64,000 nucleotides of DNA from Actinoallomurus soli (GTDB lineage: Bacteria; Actinomycetota; Actinomycetes; Streptosporangiales; Streptosporangiaceae), in assembly GCF_024055715.1 (NCBI RefSeq), contig NZ_JAMXMV010000028.1:1-64000 (forward strand), read 5' to 3'. Of this stretch, positions 15,936 through 23,765 are shown one piece after another (the stretch's first letter is position 1; each line of letters starts with the position of its first letter). The position numbers and the translations under genes are program-made. Under the pieces are notes generated by a model. That model was not told the DNA's origin. It ran no database searches and saw only the letters and a program-made list of their open reading frames with translations.

Positions 15936-17002
15936 CGACACCCCCCGTACCCCTGACGGCAGGAACCTGGACGCGCGCCGAACGCGCGCGCCTGTCCGGG
16001 ATCCTGGGCATCATCGCGCTGCTGCACATCACCGGCTGGTCGCTGTACTTCTACTACTCCCGCAACCTCGCCGCGGCCGGATCCTTCACCGCCGCGGGCG
16101 TGACCGCGTACGTCCTCGGCATGCGGCACGCGTTCGACGCCGACCACATCGCCGCGATCGACGACACGACCCGGCTGATGCTGCAGCGCGGCCGGCGGTC
16201 CGTCGGCGTCGGCTTCTTCTTCGCGATGGGCCACTCGACGGTCGTGCTCGTGCTCTCCACGGTGATCGCGCTCGCGGCGGGCGCGGCGACCACCGCGCAG
16301 ATCGACTCCTTCCGCGAGGTCGGCGGCGCCGTCTCGGTCGTCGTCGCGATGGCCTTCCTGCTGCTCGTCGCGGCCCTGAACGCCATGGTGCTGCGCGGCG
16401 TCGCCGGGCTGTGGCGGCGGATGACCCGCGGCGAACTCGACGAGCGCGAGCTGGAGATCCAGCTCCTCAACCGCGGCCTGATGAACCGCATGCTCGGCGG
16501 CCGGGCCCGCGCGCTGATCAGGTCGTCGTGGCACATGTACCCGGTCGGCCTGCTGTTCGGCCTGGGCCTGGAGACCGCCTCGGAGGTCACCCTCCTCGGA
16601 CTGGCCGCGCAGAGCGCCGGCCAGGGCGCGCTGCCGCTGCTGGCGACGCTGACCCTGCCGCTGCTGTTCGCCGCCGGGATGAGCGCGCTGGACACCTGCG
16701 ACAGCCTGCTGATGACCCGCGCGTACTCCTGGGCGTTCCGCAGCCCCGCGCGCAAGCTCTACTACAACATGGCGACCACCGCGATGACGGTGCTGATCGC
16801 CGGCTTCATCGGCAGCGTCTACCTCGCCGACCTGCTCGCCAAGTACGCCGGCGCGGCCGTCCTCGGCTCCTACGCCGCCCTCGCCGACCACTTCGAGTAC
16901 CTCGGCTACGGAATCGTCGCCGTGTTCGTCATCTCCTGGCTCGCCGCGGCCGTCCTCTGGAGAGCGGGCCGATTCGAGCAGCGGTACGGGAGCACCGAAT
17001 GA
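15932..17002 (+). CDS. NiCoT-family transporter, probably for cobalt
   Basis: A 356-residue, eight-helix NiCoT (HoxN/NixA/NhlF) permease. The selectivity signature [17 protein letters not shown] in helix 2 and the LFGLGLETASEV and FAAGMSALDTCD segments are all present. The GTG start follows a perfect AAGGAGG site and overlaps the ferredoxin stop. Its position inside a riboswitch-controlled B12 operon argues for cobalt uptake. A second NiCoT at 60785 has a Nur box instead. The C-terminus ends in a short cytosolic tail. Confidence 0.94.
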   Translation: MTTPPVPLTAGTWTRAERARLSGILGIIALLHITGWSLYFYYSRNLAAAGSFTAAGVTAYVLGMRHAFDADHIAAIDDTTRLMLQRGRRSVGVGFFFAMGHSTVVLVLSTVIALAAGAATTAQIDSFREVGGAVSVVVAMAFLLLVAALNAMVLRGVAGLWRRMTRGELDERELEIQLLNRGLMNRMLGGRARALIRSSWHMYPVGLLFGLGLETASEVTLLGLAAQSAGQGALPLLATLTLPLLFAAGMSALDTCDSLLMTRAYSWAFRSPARKLYYNMATTAMTVLIAGFIGSVYLADLLAKYAGAAVLGSYAALADHFEYLGYGIVAVFVISWLAAAVLWRAGRFEQRYGSTE

Positions 17003-17607
17003 AGACCAGGACCATCCACCCCATCGAGGAACGGTCGTACGAGATCCTGCGGTCGCGCGTCGACCTCAGCCCGATGCCGCCCCTGTGGCGGGCCGTCGCC
17101 GAGCGCGTCATCCACGCCAGCGCCGACCTGGAGTACGCCGTCGACCTCGTCACCGACGAGGCCCACCTGCGGCGCGGGCTGCGCGCCCTGCGGGCCGGCG
17201 CGCCCATCGTCACCGACGTCGCCATGGTCGCCGCCGGCATCACCGGGCGGGAGACGATCTGCTCGGTCGGCGACCCGGCGGCCGCCCGCATGGCGCGGGC
17301 CGCGGGCATCACCCGCTCGGCCGCGGCGATCCGCCTGTCGTACGCCGAGGTCGGCCGGGGCGCGATCTGGGTCGTCGGCTGCGCGCCGACCGCCCTGGAG
17401 GAGATCATCGCCCGCGACGTCGACCCGGCGCTCGTGATCGGGCTGCCGGTCGGCTTCGTCGGCGCCGCCGAGTCCAAGGAGGCGCTGCGCGAGAGCGGGC
17501 TGCCCGCCGTCAGCAACGTCTCCGAGAAGGGCGGCTCCGCCGTGGCCGCCGCCGCCCTCAACGCCCTCCTGTACTACGAGGGCCCGGAAGAAGAAGGAAA
17601 CGAATGA
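16999..17607 (+). CDS. cobH: Precorrin-8X methylmutase
   Basis: A 202-residue CobH/CbiC enzyme that moves a methyl from C11 to C12, giving (hydrogeno)cobyrinate. It opens with the conserved HPIEERSYEILRSRVDL, whose early His is part of the active site. It has the VVGCAPTALEEI and GLPVGFVGAAESKEALR motifs. The ATG overlaps the transporter stop by 4 nt, and the stop overlaps cbiX. The length is typical. Confidence 0.96.
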   Translation: MKTRTIHPIEERSYEILRSRVDLSPMPPLWRAVAERVIHASADLEYAVDLVTDEAHLRRGLRALRAGAPIVTDVAMVAAGITGRETICSVGDPAAARMARAAGITRSAAAIRLSYAEVGRGAIWVVGCAPTALEEIIARDVDPALVIGLPVGFVGAAESKEALRESGLPAVSNVSEKGGSAVAAAALNALLYYEGPEEEGNE

Positions 17608-18506
17608 CGCCGCTGCTGCTGGTCGGGCACGGAACACGCGACACGAGCGGAGCCGAGGAGTTCGGCCGGTTCGTCGAGCGGTTGCGGGGCCGGCTGCCGG
17701 TCGACGTGTCCGGCGGGTTCATCGAGCTGTCGCCCCCGCCGCTGACCGACGCCGTCGCCGAGCTGTACGACGCGGGGCACCGGCACTTCGCCGCCGTGCC
17801 GATGGTGCTGGTCGCCGCCGGGCACGGCAAGGGCGACATCCCCGGCGCGCTCGCCCGCGAACGCGCCCGCCGCCCCGGGCTCTCCTACGTCTACGGCCGT
17901 CCCCTCGGCCCGCATCCCCGGCTGCTGGACCTGCTCGACGAGCGCCTGTCCGCGGTCCTGGAGCCGGACGAGCGGGCCGACACCGCCGTGCTGCTCGTCG
18001 GCCGGGGCTCGACCGACCCGGACGCCAACGCCGAGGTCCACAAGGTCGCCCGGCTGCTGTGGGAGGGCCGGGGCCTGGGCATGGTCGAGCCGGCGTTCGT
18101 GTCGCTGGCCCGGCCCAGTGTGCCCGAGGGACTCGAACGCTGCCGCCGACTCGGCGCGCGCCGCGTCGTCGTGCTGCCGTACTTCCTGTTCCCGGGCGTG
18201 CTGCCGGACCGCGTGGCGGCCCAGGCCCGCGCGTACGAGGACGTCGAGGTCCGGTGCGCCGACGTGATCGGCGACTGCGACGGGCTCGCCGACCTGGTCC
18301 TCGAACGCTACGAGGAGGCCCTGGCCGGCGACATCCGGATGAACTGCGACACCTGCGTGTACCGCATCGCGATGCCGGGCTTCGAGGACCGCGTCGGCGC
18401 GCCGCAGCTCCCGCACCACCATCCCGACGACCCCGCGCACGGACACGGCCACGGGCACGGGCACGGGCACGTCCACGTCCATCCGGGCGACGCCCGTGCC
18501 CGCTGA
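17604..18506 (+). CDS. cbiX: CbiX-type sirohydrochlorin chelatase with Cys and His tail
   Basis: A 300-residue, two-repeat CbiX-like type II chelatase. Metal-site histidines are visible in LLLVGHGTRD (His9) and VAAGHGKGD, with a second half VGRGSTDPDANAEV. After about residue 245 comes MNCDTCVYR, a Cys pair common in actinomycete members and suggestive of an Fe–S site. A tail with about ten His in GH and VH repeats could hold cobalt or nickel. Its presence beside a ChlI/ChlD fusion leaves the cobalt insertion point ambiguous. The ATG overlaps the cobH stop. Confidence 0.9.
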   Translation: MTPLLLVGHGTRDTSGAEEFGRFVERLRGRLPVDVSGGFIELSPPPLTDAVAELYDAGHRHFAAVPMVLVAAGHGKGDIPGALARERARRPGLSYVYGRPLGPHPRLLDLLDERLSAVLEPDERADTAVLLVGRGSTDPDANAEVHKVARLLWEGRGLGMVEPAFVSLARPSVPEGLERCRRLGARRVVVLPYFLFPGVLPDRVAAQARAYEDVEVRCADVIGDCDGLADLVLERYEEALAGDIRMNCDTCVYRIAMPGFEDRVGAPQLPHHHPDDPAHGHGHGHGHGHVHVHPGDARAR

Positions 18507-19557
18507 CATCGACCTGCGCCACCACGGCGACACGGAGGTCGGGCCCGGCCTGGTGGACCTCGCCGTCAACGTGCGCCCGGGAACGCCGCCCGCCTGGCTC
18601 GCCGCGCTGCTGCGCGACAGCGTGGCCGGGCTCGCGGCCTACCCCGACGCCGCCCGCGCCCGCGCGGTGGTGGCCCGTCGGCACGGCCGCTCTCCGGAGG
18701 AGGTGCTGCTGACCGCGGGCGCGGCGGAGGCGTTCGTCCTGCTCGCCCGCGTCCTCACGCCCCGGCGCCCGGTCGTCGTGCATCCGCAGTTCACCGAGCC
18801 GGAGGCCGCGCTGCGTGCCGCGGGCCACGTCCCCGACCGGGCGATCCTGACCGGTGACTTCCGCCTGCGCGCGGTCTCCGGTGGCACCACGGCGCGGGAG
18901 CAGGGTCCGGTGCCCGACGACGCCGACCTGGTGATGCTCGGCAACCCGACCAACCCGACGTCCGTGTTGCACCCGGCGGCGGTCATCGCCGCGCTGGCCC
19001 GGCCGGGCCGGACGCTCGTGGTGGACGAGGCGTTCATGGACTGCGTCCCCGGCGAGACCGAGAGCCTCGCCTCCCGTACGGACGTCCCGGGGCTGGTCGT
19101 CATCCGCAGCCTCACCAAGACCTGGGGCCTGGCGGGGCTGCGCGTCGGCTACGTCCTCGCCGAGCCGTCTCTGATCGCCCGCCTGGCCGAGGCGCAGCCG
19201 CTGTGGTCGGTGTCCACGCCCGCCCTCGTCGCGGCCGAGGCCTGCACGAGCCCCCGCGCCCTCGCCGAGGCCGACGCGTGGGCCCGTGACCTGGCGGTCG
19301 AGCGCGACCGGCTGGCGGAGGCGATCCGCGCCCTGGGCCCGCACGTCGTCCCGGGCGCGCGGGCCTCGTTCCTCTGCGTGCGGGTCCCCGGGCCGCCGGG
19401 CGGCCTGGCCGTACGCGCGGCGCTGCGCGACCGCGGCTACGCGGTACGGCGCGGCGACACGTTCCCCGGCCTGGGACCCGACTGGCTGCGCGTCGCGGTC
19501 CGCGACGCGTCCACCAACGACGCCTTCACCGGCGCGCTCAAGACGGTGCTGACCTGA
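18496..19557 (+). CDS. cobC: PLP-dependent aminotransferase-fold protein, Rv2231c/CobC-like
   Basis: A 353-residue class I/II aminotransferase-fold protein like mycobacterial Rv2231c, often called CobC. The PLP lysine is about residue 208 (SLTKTWGLAGLRVGY), with the cofactor-binding LGNPTNPTS and VVDEAFMD motifs. Relatives such as CobD of Salmonella decarboxylate threonine phosphate to make the aminopropanol arm; some annotations propose other PLP reactions. The GTG at 18496 overlaps the end of cbiX. The N-terminus is shorter than in typical CobD. Confidence 0.85.
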   Translation: MPADIDLRHHGDTEVGPGLVDLAVNVRPGTPPAWLAALLRDSVAGLAAYPDAARARAVVARRHGRSPEEVLLTAGAAEAFVLLARVLTPRRPVVVHPQFTEPEAALRAAGHVPDRAILTGDFRLRAVSGGTTAREQGPVPDDADLVMLGNPTNPTSVLHPAAVIAALARPGRTLVVDEAFMDCVPGETESLASRTDVPGLVVIRSLTKTWGLAGLRVGYVLAEPSLIARLAEAQPLWSVSTPALVAAEACTSPRALAEADAWARDLAVERDRLAEAIRALGPHVVPGARASFLCVRVPGPPGGLAVRAALRDRGYAVRRGDTFPGLGPDWLRVAVRDASTNDAFTGALKTVLT

Positions 19558-19574
19558 CCCCCTGGGAGAAGCAG

Positions 19575-20729
19575 ATGGAGCTCATCGCCGAGACGATCGC
19601 CGCGATCCGGCCGCTGGACGAGGCGGCCATGCGGGCGGCCCGCGAGCGGCACGACCGGTTGACCAAGCCGCGCGGCTCGCTCGGCACGCTGGAGGAGCTG
19701 GGGATCCGCCTCGCCGGGGTCGCCGGCGTGTGCCCGCCCCCGCTGCCCGCGCCCGCCGCCGTCGCGGTGTTCGCCGCGGACCACGGCGTGCACGCCCAGG
19801 GCGTCACCCCCTGGCCGCAGGAGGTGACCGGCCAGATGGTGCACAACTTCCTCGCGGGCGGCGCCGTCGTCAACGCCTTCGCCCGGCAGGTCGGGGCCGA
19901 GGTCACCGTCGTCGACGTGGGCGTCAAGGGAGAGCTGCCCGAGGCGCCCGGCCTGCTCGCCCGGAAGGTCGCGAACGGCACCGCCGACATGACCCAGGGG
20001 CCCGCGATGACCGCCGACGAGGCCCGGCGCGCCGTCGAGGTCGGCATCGAGGTCGCCCGCGGCCTCGTCGAGCAGGGCCACCGCTGCCTGCTGACCGGGG
20101 ACATGGGCATCGCCAACACGACCGCCTCGGCAGCCCTCATCGCCGCCTTCACCGGCCGCGCGGCCGAGGACGTCACCGGATACGGCACGGGCATCGACGA
20201 CGCCACGCACGCGCGGAAGGTCGAGGTCGTCCGGGCCGCCCTCGCCCGCGCCCGTACCGAATCGTCCGCACCGGACGGCGCAGCGGGTCCGGCCGGTCCG
20301 CTGGCGGTCCTCGCGCAGGTCGGCGGGCTGGAGCACGCGGCGATCGCCGGGTTCGTCCTCGGCGCCGCGGCCCACCGCGTCCCCGTCGTGCTCGACGGCG
20401 TGATCGCCGGCGCCGCCGCGCTCGTGGCCGTCGCGCTCGCCCCGGCCGCCCGCGACTTCTGCGTCGCCGGGCACCGTTCCGCCGAACCGGGTCACGCCGC
20501 CGCCCTCGCGTCCCTGGAGCTGCGCCCGCTCGTCGACCTGGAGCTCCGCCTGGGGGAGGGGACCGGCGCCCTCCTCGCTCTGCCCCTCGTGGCCGGCGCC
20601 GTGCGGGTGCTGCACGAGGTCGCCACGTTCGACTCGGCGGGCGTCGCGGACAAGGACGCCGCGGGCGTCGCCGCCGCGGACCCGGCCGGCGGGGCCGATG
20701 AGGGCGCCGCCGCGCAGGGGCGCGCCTGA
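19575..20729 (+). CDS. cobT: Nicotinate-nucleotide–dimethylbenzimidazole phosphoribosyltransferase
   Basis: A 384-residue CobT that makes alpha-ribazole phosphate for the lower nucleotide loop. Signatures are the FAADHGVHAQGVTPWP segment, LTGDMGIANTTAS, and the C-terminal LRLGEGTGAL, whose Glu (about 328) is the catalytic base. The C-terminus has a 40-residue Ala/Gly/Asp-rich extension beyond the family norm. It is 17 nt after cobC. Lower-ligand synthesis (bluB) and loop assembly genes are not in the window. Confidence 0.95.
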   Translation: MELIAETIAAIRPLDEAAMRAARERHDRLTKPRGSLGTLEELGIRLAGVAGVCPPPLPAPAAVAVFAADHGVHAQGVTPWPQEVTGQMVHNFLAGGAVVNAFARQVGAEVTVVDVGVKGELPEAPGLLARKVANGTADMTQGPAMTADEARRAVEVGIEVARGLVEQGHRCLLTGDMGIANTTASAALIAAFTGRAAEDVTGYGTGIDDATHARKVEVVRAALARARTESSAPDGAAGPAGPLAVLAQVGGLEHAAIAGFVLGAAAHRVPVVLDGVIAGAAALVAVALAPAARDFCVAGHRSAEPGHAAALASLELRPLVDLELRLGEGTGALLALPLVAGAVRVLHEVATFDSAGVADKDAAGVAAADPAGGADEGAAAQGRA

Positions 20730-20789
20730 CGGGCGCGGGTACCTTTGGTGCCGGACCAGACCGTCCACGTTCTCACCAGGAGATCTTCC

Positions 20790-22028
20790 TTGCCGCCCTA
20801 CCTTCTCGGTCTGCGCTTCGACGGCCGCCGCGTCGTCGTGATCGGTGGCGGGCGCGTCGCCCAGCGCCGCGTTCCGACCCTGCTGGCCGCCGGTGCCGAC
20901 GTGCTGCTGATCGCGCCCGAGGCCACGCCGATGCTGGACGATCTGGCCGCGCGCGGCGAGATCACCTGGGAACGCCGGCCGTACCGGCCGGGCGACTGCG
21001 CCGGCGCCTGGCTGGTGCAGGCCGCAACCGACGACGGCGAGGTCAACGCCGCGGTCGCCGCGGAGGCGGAGGGCCAGGGCACCTGGTGCGTGCGCGCCGA
21101 CGACGCGGAGCTGTCCCCGGCCTGGACCCCGGCGAGCGGCCGGGTGGGCGAGACGACCGTCGGCGTGCTCGCCGGCGGCGACCCGCGCCACGCGGCCGGG
21201 CTGCGCGACGTCATCGTCGCCGGGCTGCGCGACGGCACGATCGAGGCGCGGCACTCGCGGCGGCGGCCCGTGGGCGTGGCGCTCGTCGGCGGCGGCCCCG
21301 GCGATCCGGGGCTCATCACCGTACGCGGCCGGCAGCTGCTGGCCCAGGCGGACGTCGTCGTCACGGACCGGCTGGCCCCTCGCGAGCTCCTCGACGAGCT
21401 GCCGGCCGACGTCGAGATCATCGACGCGTCCAAGATCCCGTACGGCCGCTCGGTCACACAGGAACGCATCAACGCGCTGCTCGTCGAGCACGCCAAGGCG
21501 GGACGCTTCGTCGTGCGCCTGAAGGGCGGCGACCCGTTCGTCTTCGGCCGGGGAGGCGAGGAGGTCCTGCACTGCCTGCAGGAGGGGATCCCGGTCACCG
21601 TCGTTCCCGGCATCACCAGCGCGATCGCCGTGCCCGGCGCGGTCGGCGTGCCCGTCACACACCGGGGCGTGTCGCAGGAGTTCCACGTCGTGTCCGCGCA
21701 CGTCGCCCCCGGAGACCCCGCCTCGACCGTCGACTGGGAGGGGCTCGGCCGCGCTCAGGGCACGCTCATCCTGCTGATGGCGGTGGAGCGCATGAGCGTC
21801 ATCGCCGACACGCTGATGCGCTATGGTCGATCGCCTGACACTCCCGTCGCCGTCGTCCAGAACGGTACGCTGCAGTCCCAGCGCGCCCTCACGGCGACGC
21901 TCGCGACGGTTGTGGACGACATGACGGCCACCGGCGTGCGGCCTCCGGCGATCGTCGTCGTGGGCGACGTCGTGCAGGTGGCGCGACAGATCGACATGCT
22001 GAACGCGGATATGGGGCGGACTCCGTGA
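20790..22028 (+). CDS. cobA: Precorrin-2 dehydrogenase / uroporphyrinogen-III C-methyltransferase (CysG-like)
   Basis: A 412-residue fusion. The N-terminal SirC/Met8-type NAD domain has the Rossmann loop VVIGGGRVAQRR (dehydrogenase, possibly ferrochelatase). The C-terminal SUMT domain begins ALVGGGPGDPGLIT and contains RLKGGDPFVFGRGGEE. It feeds both sirohaem and cobalamin synthesis. TTG at 20790 is chosen because AGGAGA lies 6 nt upstream (20778–20783); an in-frame GTG at 20745 has no ribosome site. A 60-nt gap separates it from cobT. Its stop overlaps the GTG of the dynamin-like gene. Confidence 0.92.
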   Translation: MPPYLLGLRFDGRRVVVIGGGRVAQRRVPTLLAAGADVLLIAPEATPMLDDLAARGEITWERRPYRPGDCAGAWLVQAATDDGEVNAAVAAEAEGQGTWCVRADDAELSPAWTPASGRVGETTVGVLAGGDPRHAAGLRDVIVAGLRDGTIEARHSRRRPVGVALVGGGPGDPGLITVRGRQLLAQADVVVTDRLAPRELLDELPADVEIIDASKIPYGRSVTQERINALLVEHAKAGRFVVRLKGGDPFVFGRGGEEVLHCLQEGIPVTVVPGITSAIAVPGAVGVPVTHRGVSQEFHVVSAHVAPGDPASTVDWEGLGRAQGTLILLMAVERMSVIADTLMRYGRSPDTPVAVVQNGTLQSQRALTATLATVVDDMTATGVRPPAIVVVGDVVQVARQIDMLNADMGRTP

Positions 22029-23746
22029 CACCCCCGGCTGACCAGAGCGCGATCAAACGCGCGGCGACACCCCTTCCCCTCGACGAGGCCCTGGCCGATC
22101 TACGGGACCAGATCGCCTCCTTCCGGTTCGTGCTCGACGCCCCGGGCGTCGACGAGGCGCGCGCCATCCAGCAGGACCTGCTGAACCAGCTCGACGACTA
22201 CCTCCTGCCCCGGGTGCGCCGCAAGGACGCCCCGCTGCTGGTGGTGCTCAGCGGGTCGACCGGCGCGGGCAAGTCCACGCTGGTCAACACGCTCGTCGGC
22301 GAGCGGGTCAGCGCGACCGGCGTCCTGCGGCCCACGACGAGCAGCCCGATCCTGGTCTGCCACCCCGACGACGCCGACTGGTGGCTCGACGAGCGCTACG
22401 TCCTGCCCGGCTTCGGGCGGGTCCCCGGCCCCGCGCCGGACGCCGTGGTCGGCGACCAGCTGGTCATCATGAAGAGCGACGTGCTGCCCAAGGGCCTGGC
22501 CCTGCTCGACAGCCCGGACGTCGACTCGGTGTTCGAGGACCACCACGAGTTCGCGGCGCAGTTCCTGGCCGCGGCCGACGTGTGGATCTGCGTGACCACC
22601 GCCGCCCGCTACGCCGACGCCCTCGTCTGGCGCCTGCTGCACCGCGCCCGCGACCACGGCGCCACCCTCGGCGTCGTCCTGTCCCGCGTGCCCGAGGGCG
22701 GCGAGGAGGTCGTCGGCCACTTCACCGAGATGCTCAAGGACAACGGCCTGGAGCAGGCCGCGCAGTTCGTGATCCACGAGACCACGGTCTCGGGCGGGAT
22801 GCTGCCGTCCGAGGCGGCCGACGAGGTGCAGGTGTGGCTGAGCGGCATCAGTGAGGACGAGGATGGCCGCGCCGAGGTCATCAGGTCTACTCTGGGTGGC
22901 GTGCTCGACACCTTCCGCACCCGCGTCCCCGAGCTGGCCGCGAAGGTCGAGGAGCAGGTCGCGCTGCGCACGCTGCTCCGCGAGGACGTCGAGGGCGCCT
23001 ACGCCACCGGCCTCGCCGAGCTCGACGAGGCCACCCGCAACGGCTCCCTGCTGCGCGGCGAGGTCCTCGCCCGCTGGCAGGACTTCGCCGGCACCGGCGA
23101 CCTCGAGCGCGCCCTGCATGCGGGCCGCGGCCAGACGGGCCACCGCAGCAGCCGCCGCAAGCGCGCCCCCGCGCGGGTCCGCGCCCTCAAGGCCGCGCTG
23201 CGCAGCGCCCTGGAGTCCCTCATCGTGGCCGGCGCGGAGCGCTCCGCCGAGGAGGTCGTGAGCCGCTGGCGGGGCCGCCCGGCCGGCGCCATGCTGCTGG
23301 AAGGGCGCGACGAGACCCTCAACCGCGCCTCCGTGGAGCTGCCCCGGCGGGTCACCCGCGCCGTCAGCGCCTGGCAGGACCACATCGCCGACCTGATCCG
23401 TACCGAAGGGGTCACGAAACGTTCGGTGGCCAAGTTCGTCTCCTATGATGACGAGGCGCTGGCACTGGTGCTGATGGTCGGCCTGTTCGGCTTCGGCACC
23501 AGCGACATCGCGGTCGAGGGCGGCACCAGCGCCGTGCCGCAGCGGCTGCTCAAGGCGCTGTTCGGCGCCGAGTCGCTGCGCAGCATGAGCGCCAAGGCGC
23601 GGGCGGACCTGCGCGGCCGTATCGGCATGCTGTTCGACGAGGAGGCCATCCGGTTCGGGCAGGTGCTCGACGGCGCCGGGGTGCCCGACGAGACCACCCC
23701 CGTCCAGCTCTACCAGGCCACTTACAACCTCGAGGTCGCCCGGTGA
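22025..23746 (+). CDS. Dynamin-like GTPase, first of a pair
   Basis: A 573-residue protein with an N-terminal dynamin-type G domain. Walker A is GSTGAGKST at 77–85, and the switch-II-like LLDSPDVDSV follows. Long helical segments (about 290–570) would form the stalk. No clear membrane span is present. The GTG start overlaps the cobA stop by 4 nt. Adjacent dynamin-like genes DynA and DynB of Streptomyces stabilise FtsZ rings during sporulation septation; this gene and the next resemble that pair in arrangement. Orthology is inferred, not proven. Confidence 0.82.
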   Translation: MTPPADQSAIKRAATPLPLDEALADLRDQIASFRFVLDAPGVDEARAIQQDLLNQLDDYLLPRVRRKDAPLLVVLSGSTGAGKSTLVNTLVGERVSATGVLRPTTSSPILVCHPDDADWWLDERYVLPGFGRVPGPAPDAVVGDQLVIMKSDVLPKGLALLDSPDVDSVFEDHHEFAAQFLAAADVWICVTTAARYADALVWRLLHRARDHGATLGVVLSRVPEGGEEVVGHFTEMLKDNGLEQAAQFVIHETTVSGGMLPSEAADEVQVWLSGISEDEDGRAEVIRSTLGGVLDTFRTRVPELAAKVEEQVALRTLLREDVEGAYATGLAELDEATRNGSLLRGEVLARWQDFAGTGDLERALHAGRGQTGHRSSRRKRAPARVRALKAALRSALESLIVAGAERSAEEVVSRWRGRPAGAMLLEGRDETLNRASVELPRRVTRAVSAWQDHIADLIRTEGVTKRSVAKFVSYDDEALALVLMVGLFGFGTSDIAVEGGTSAVPQRLLKALFGAESLRSMSAKARADLRGRIGMLFDEEAIRFGQVLDGAGVPDETTPVQLYQATYNLEVAR

Positions 23747-23765
23747 CCGAGGAGGATCGCGACCG

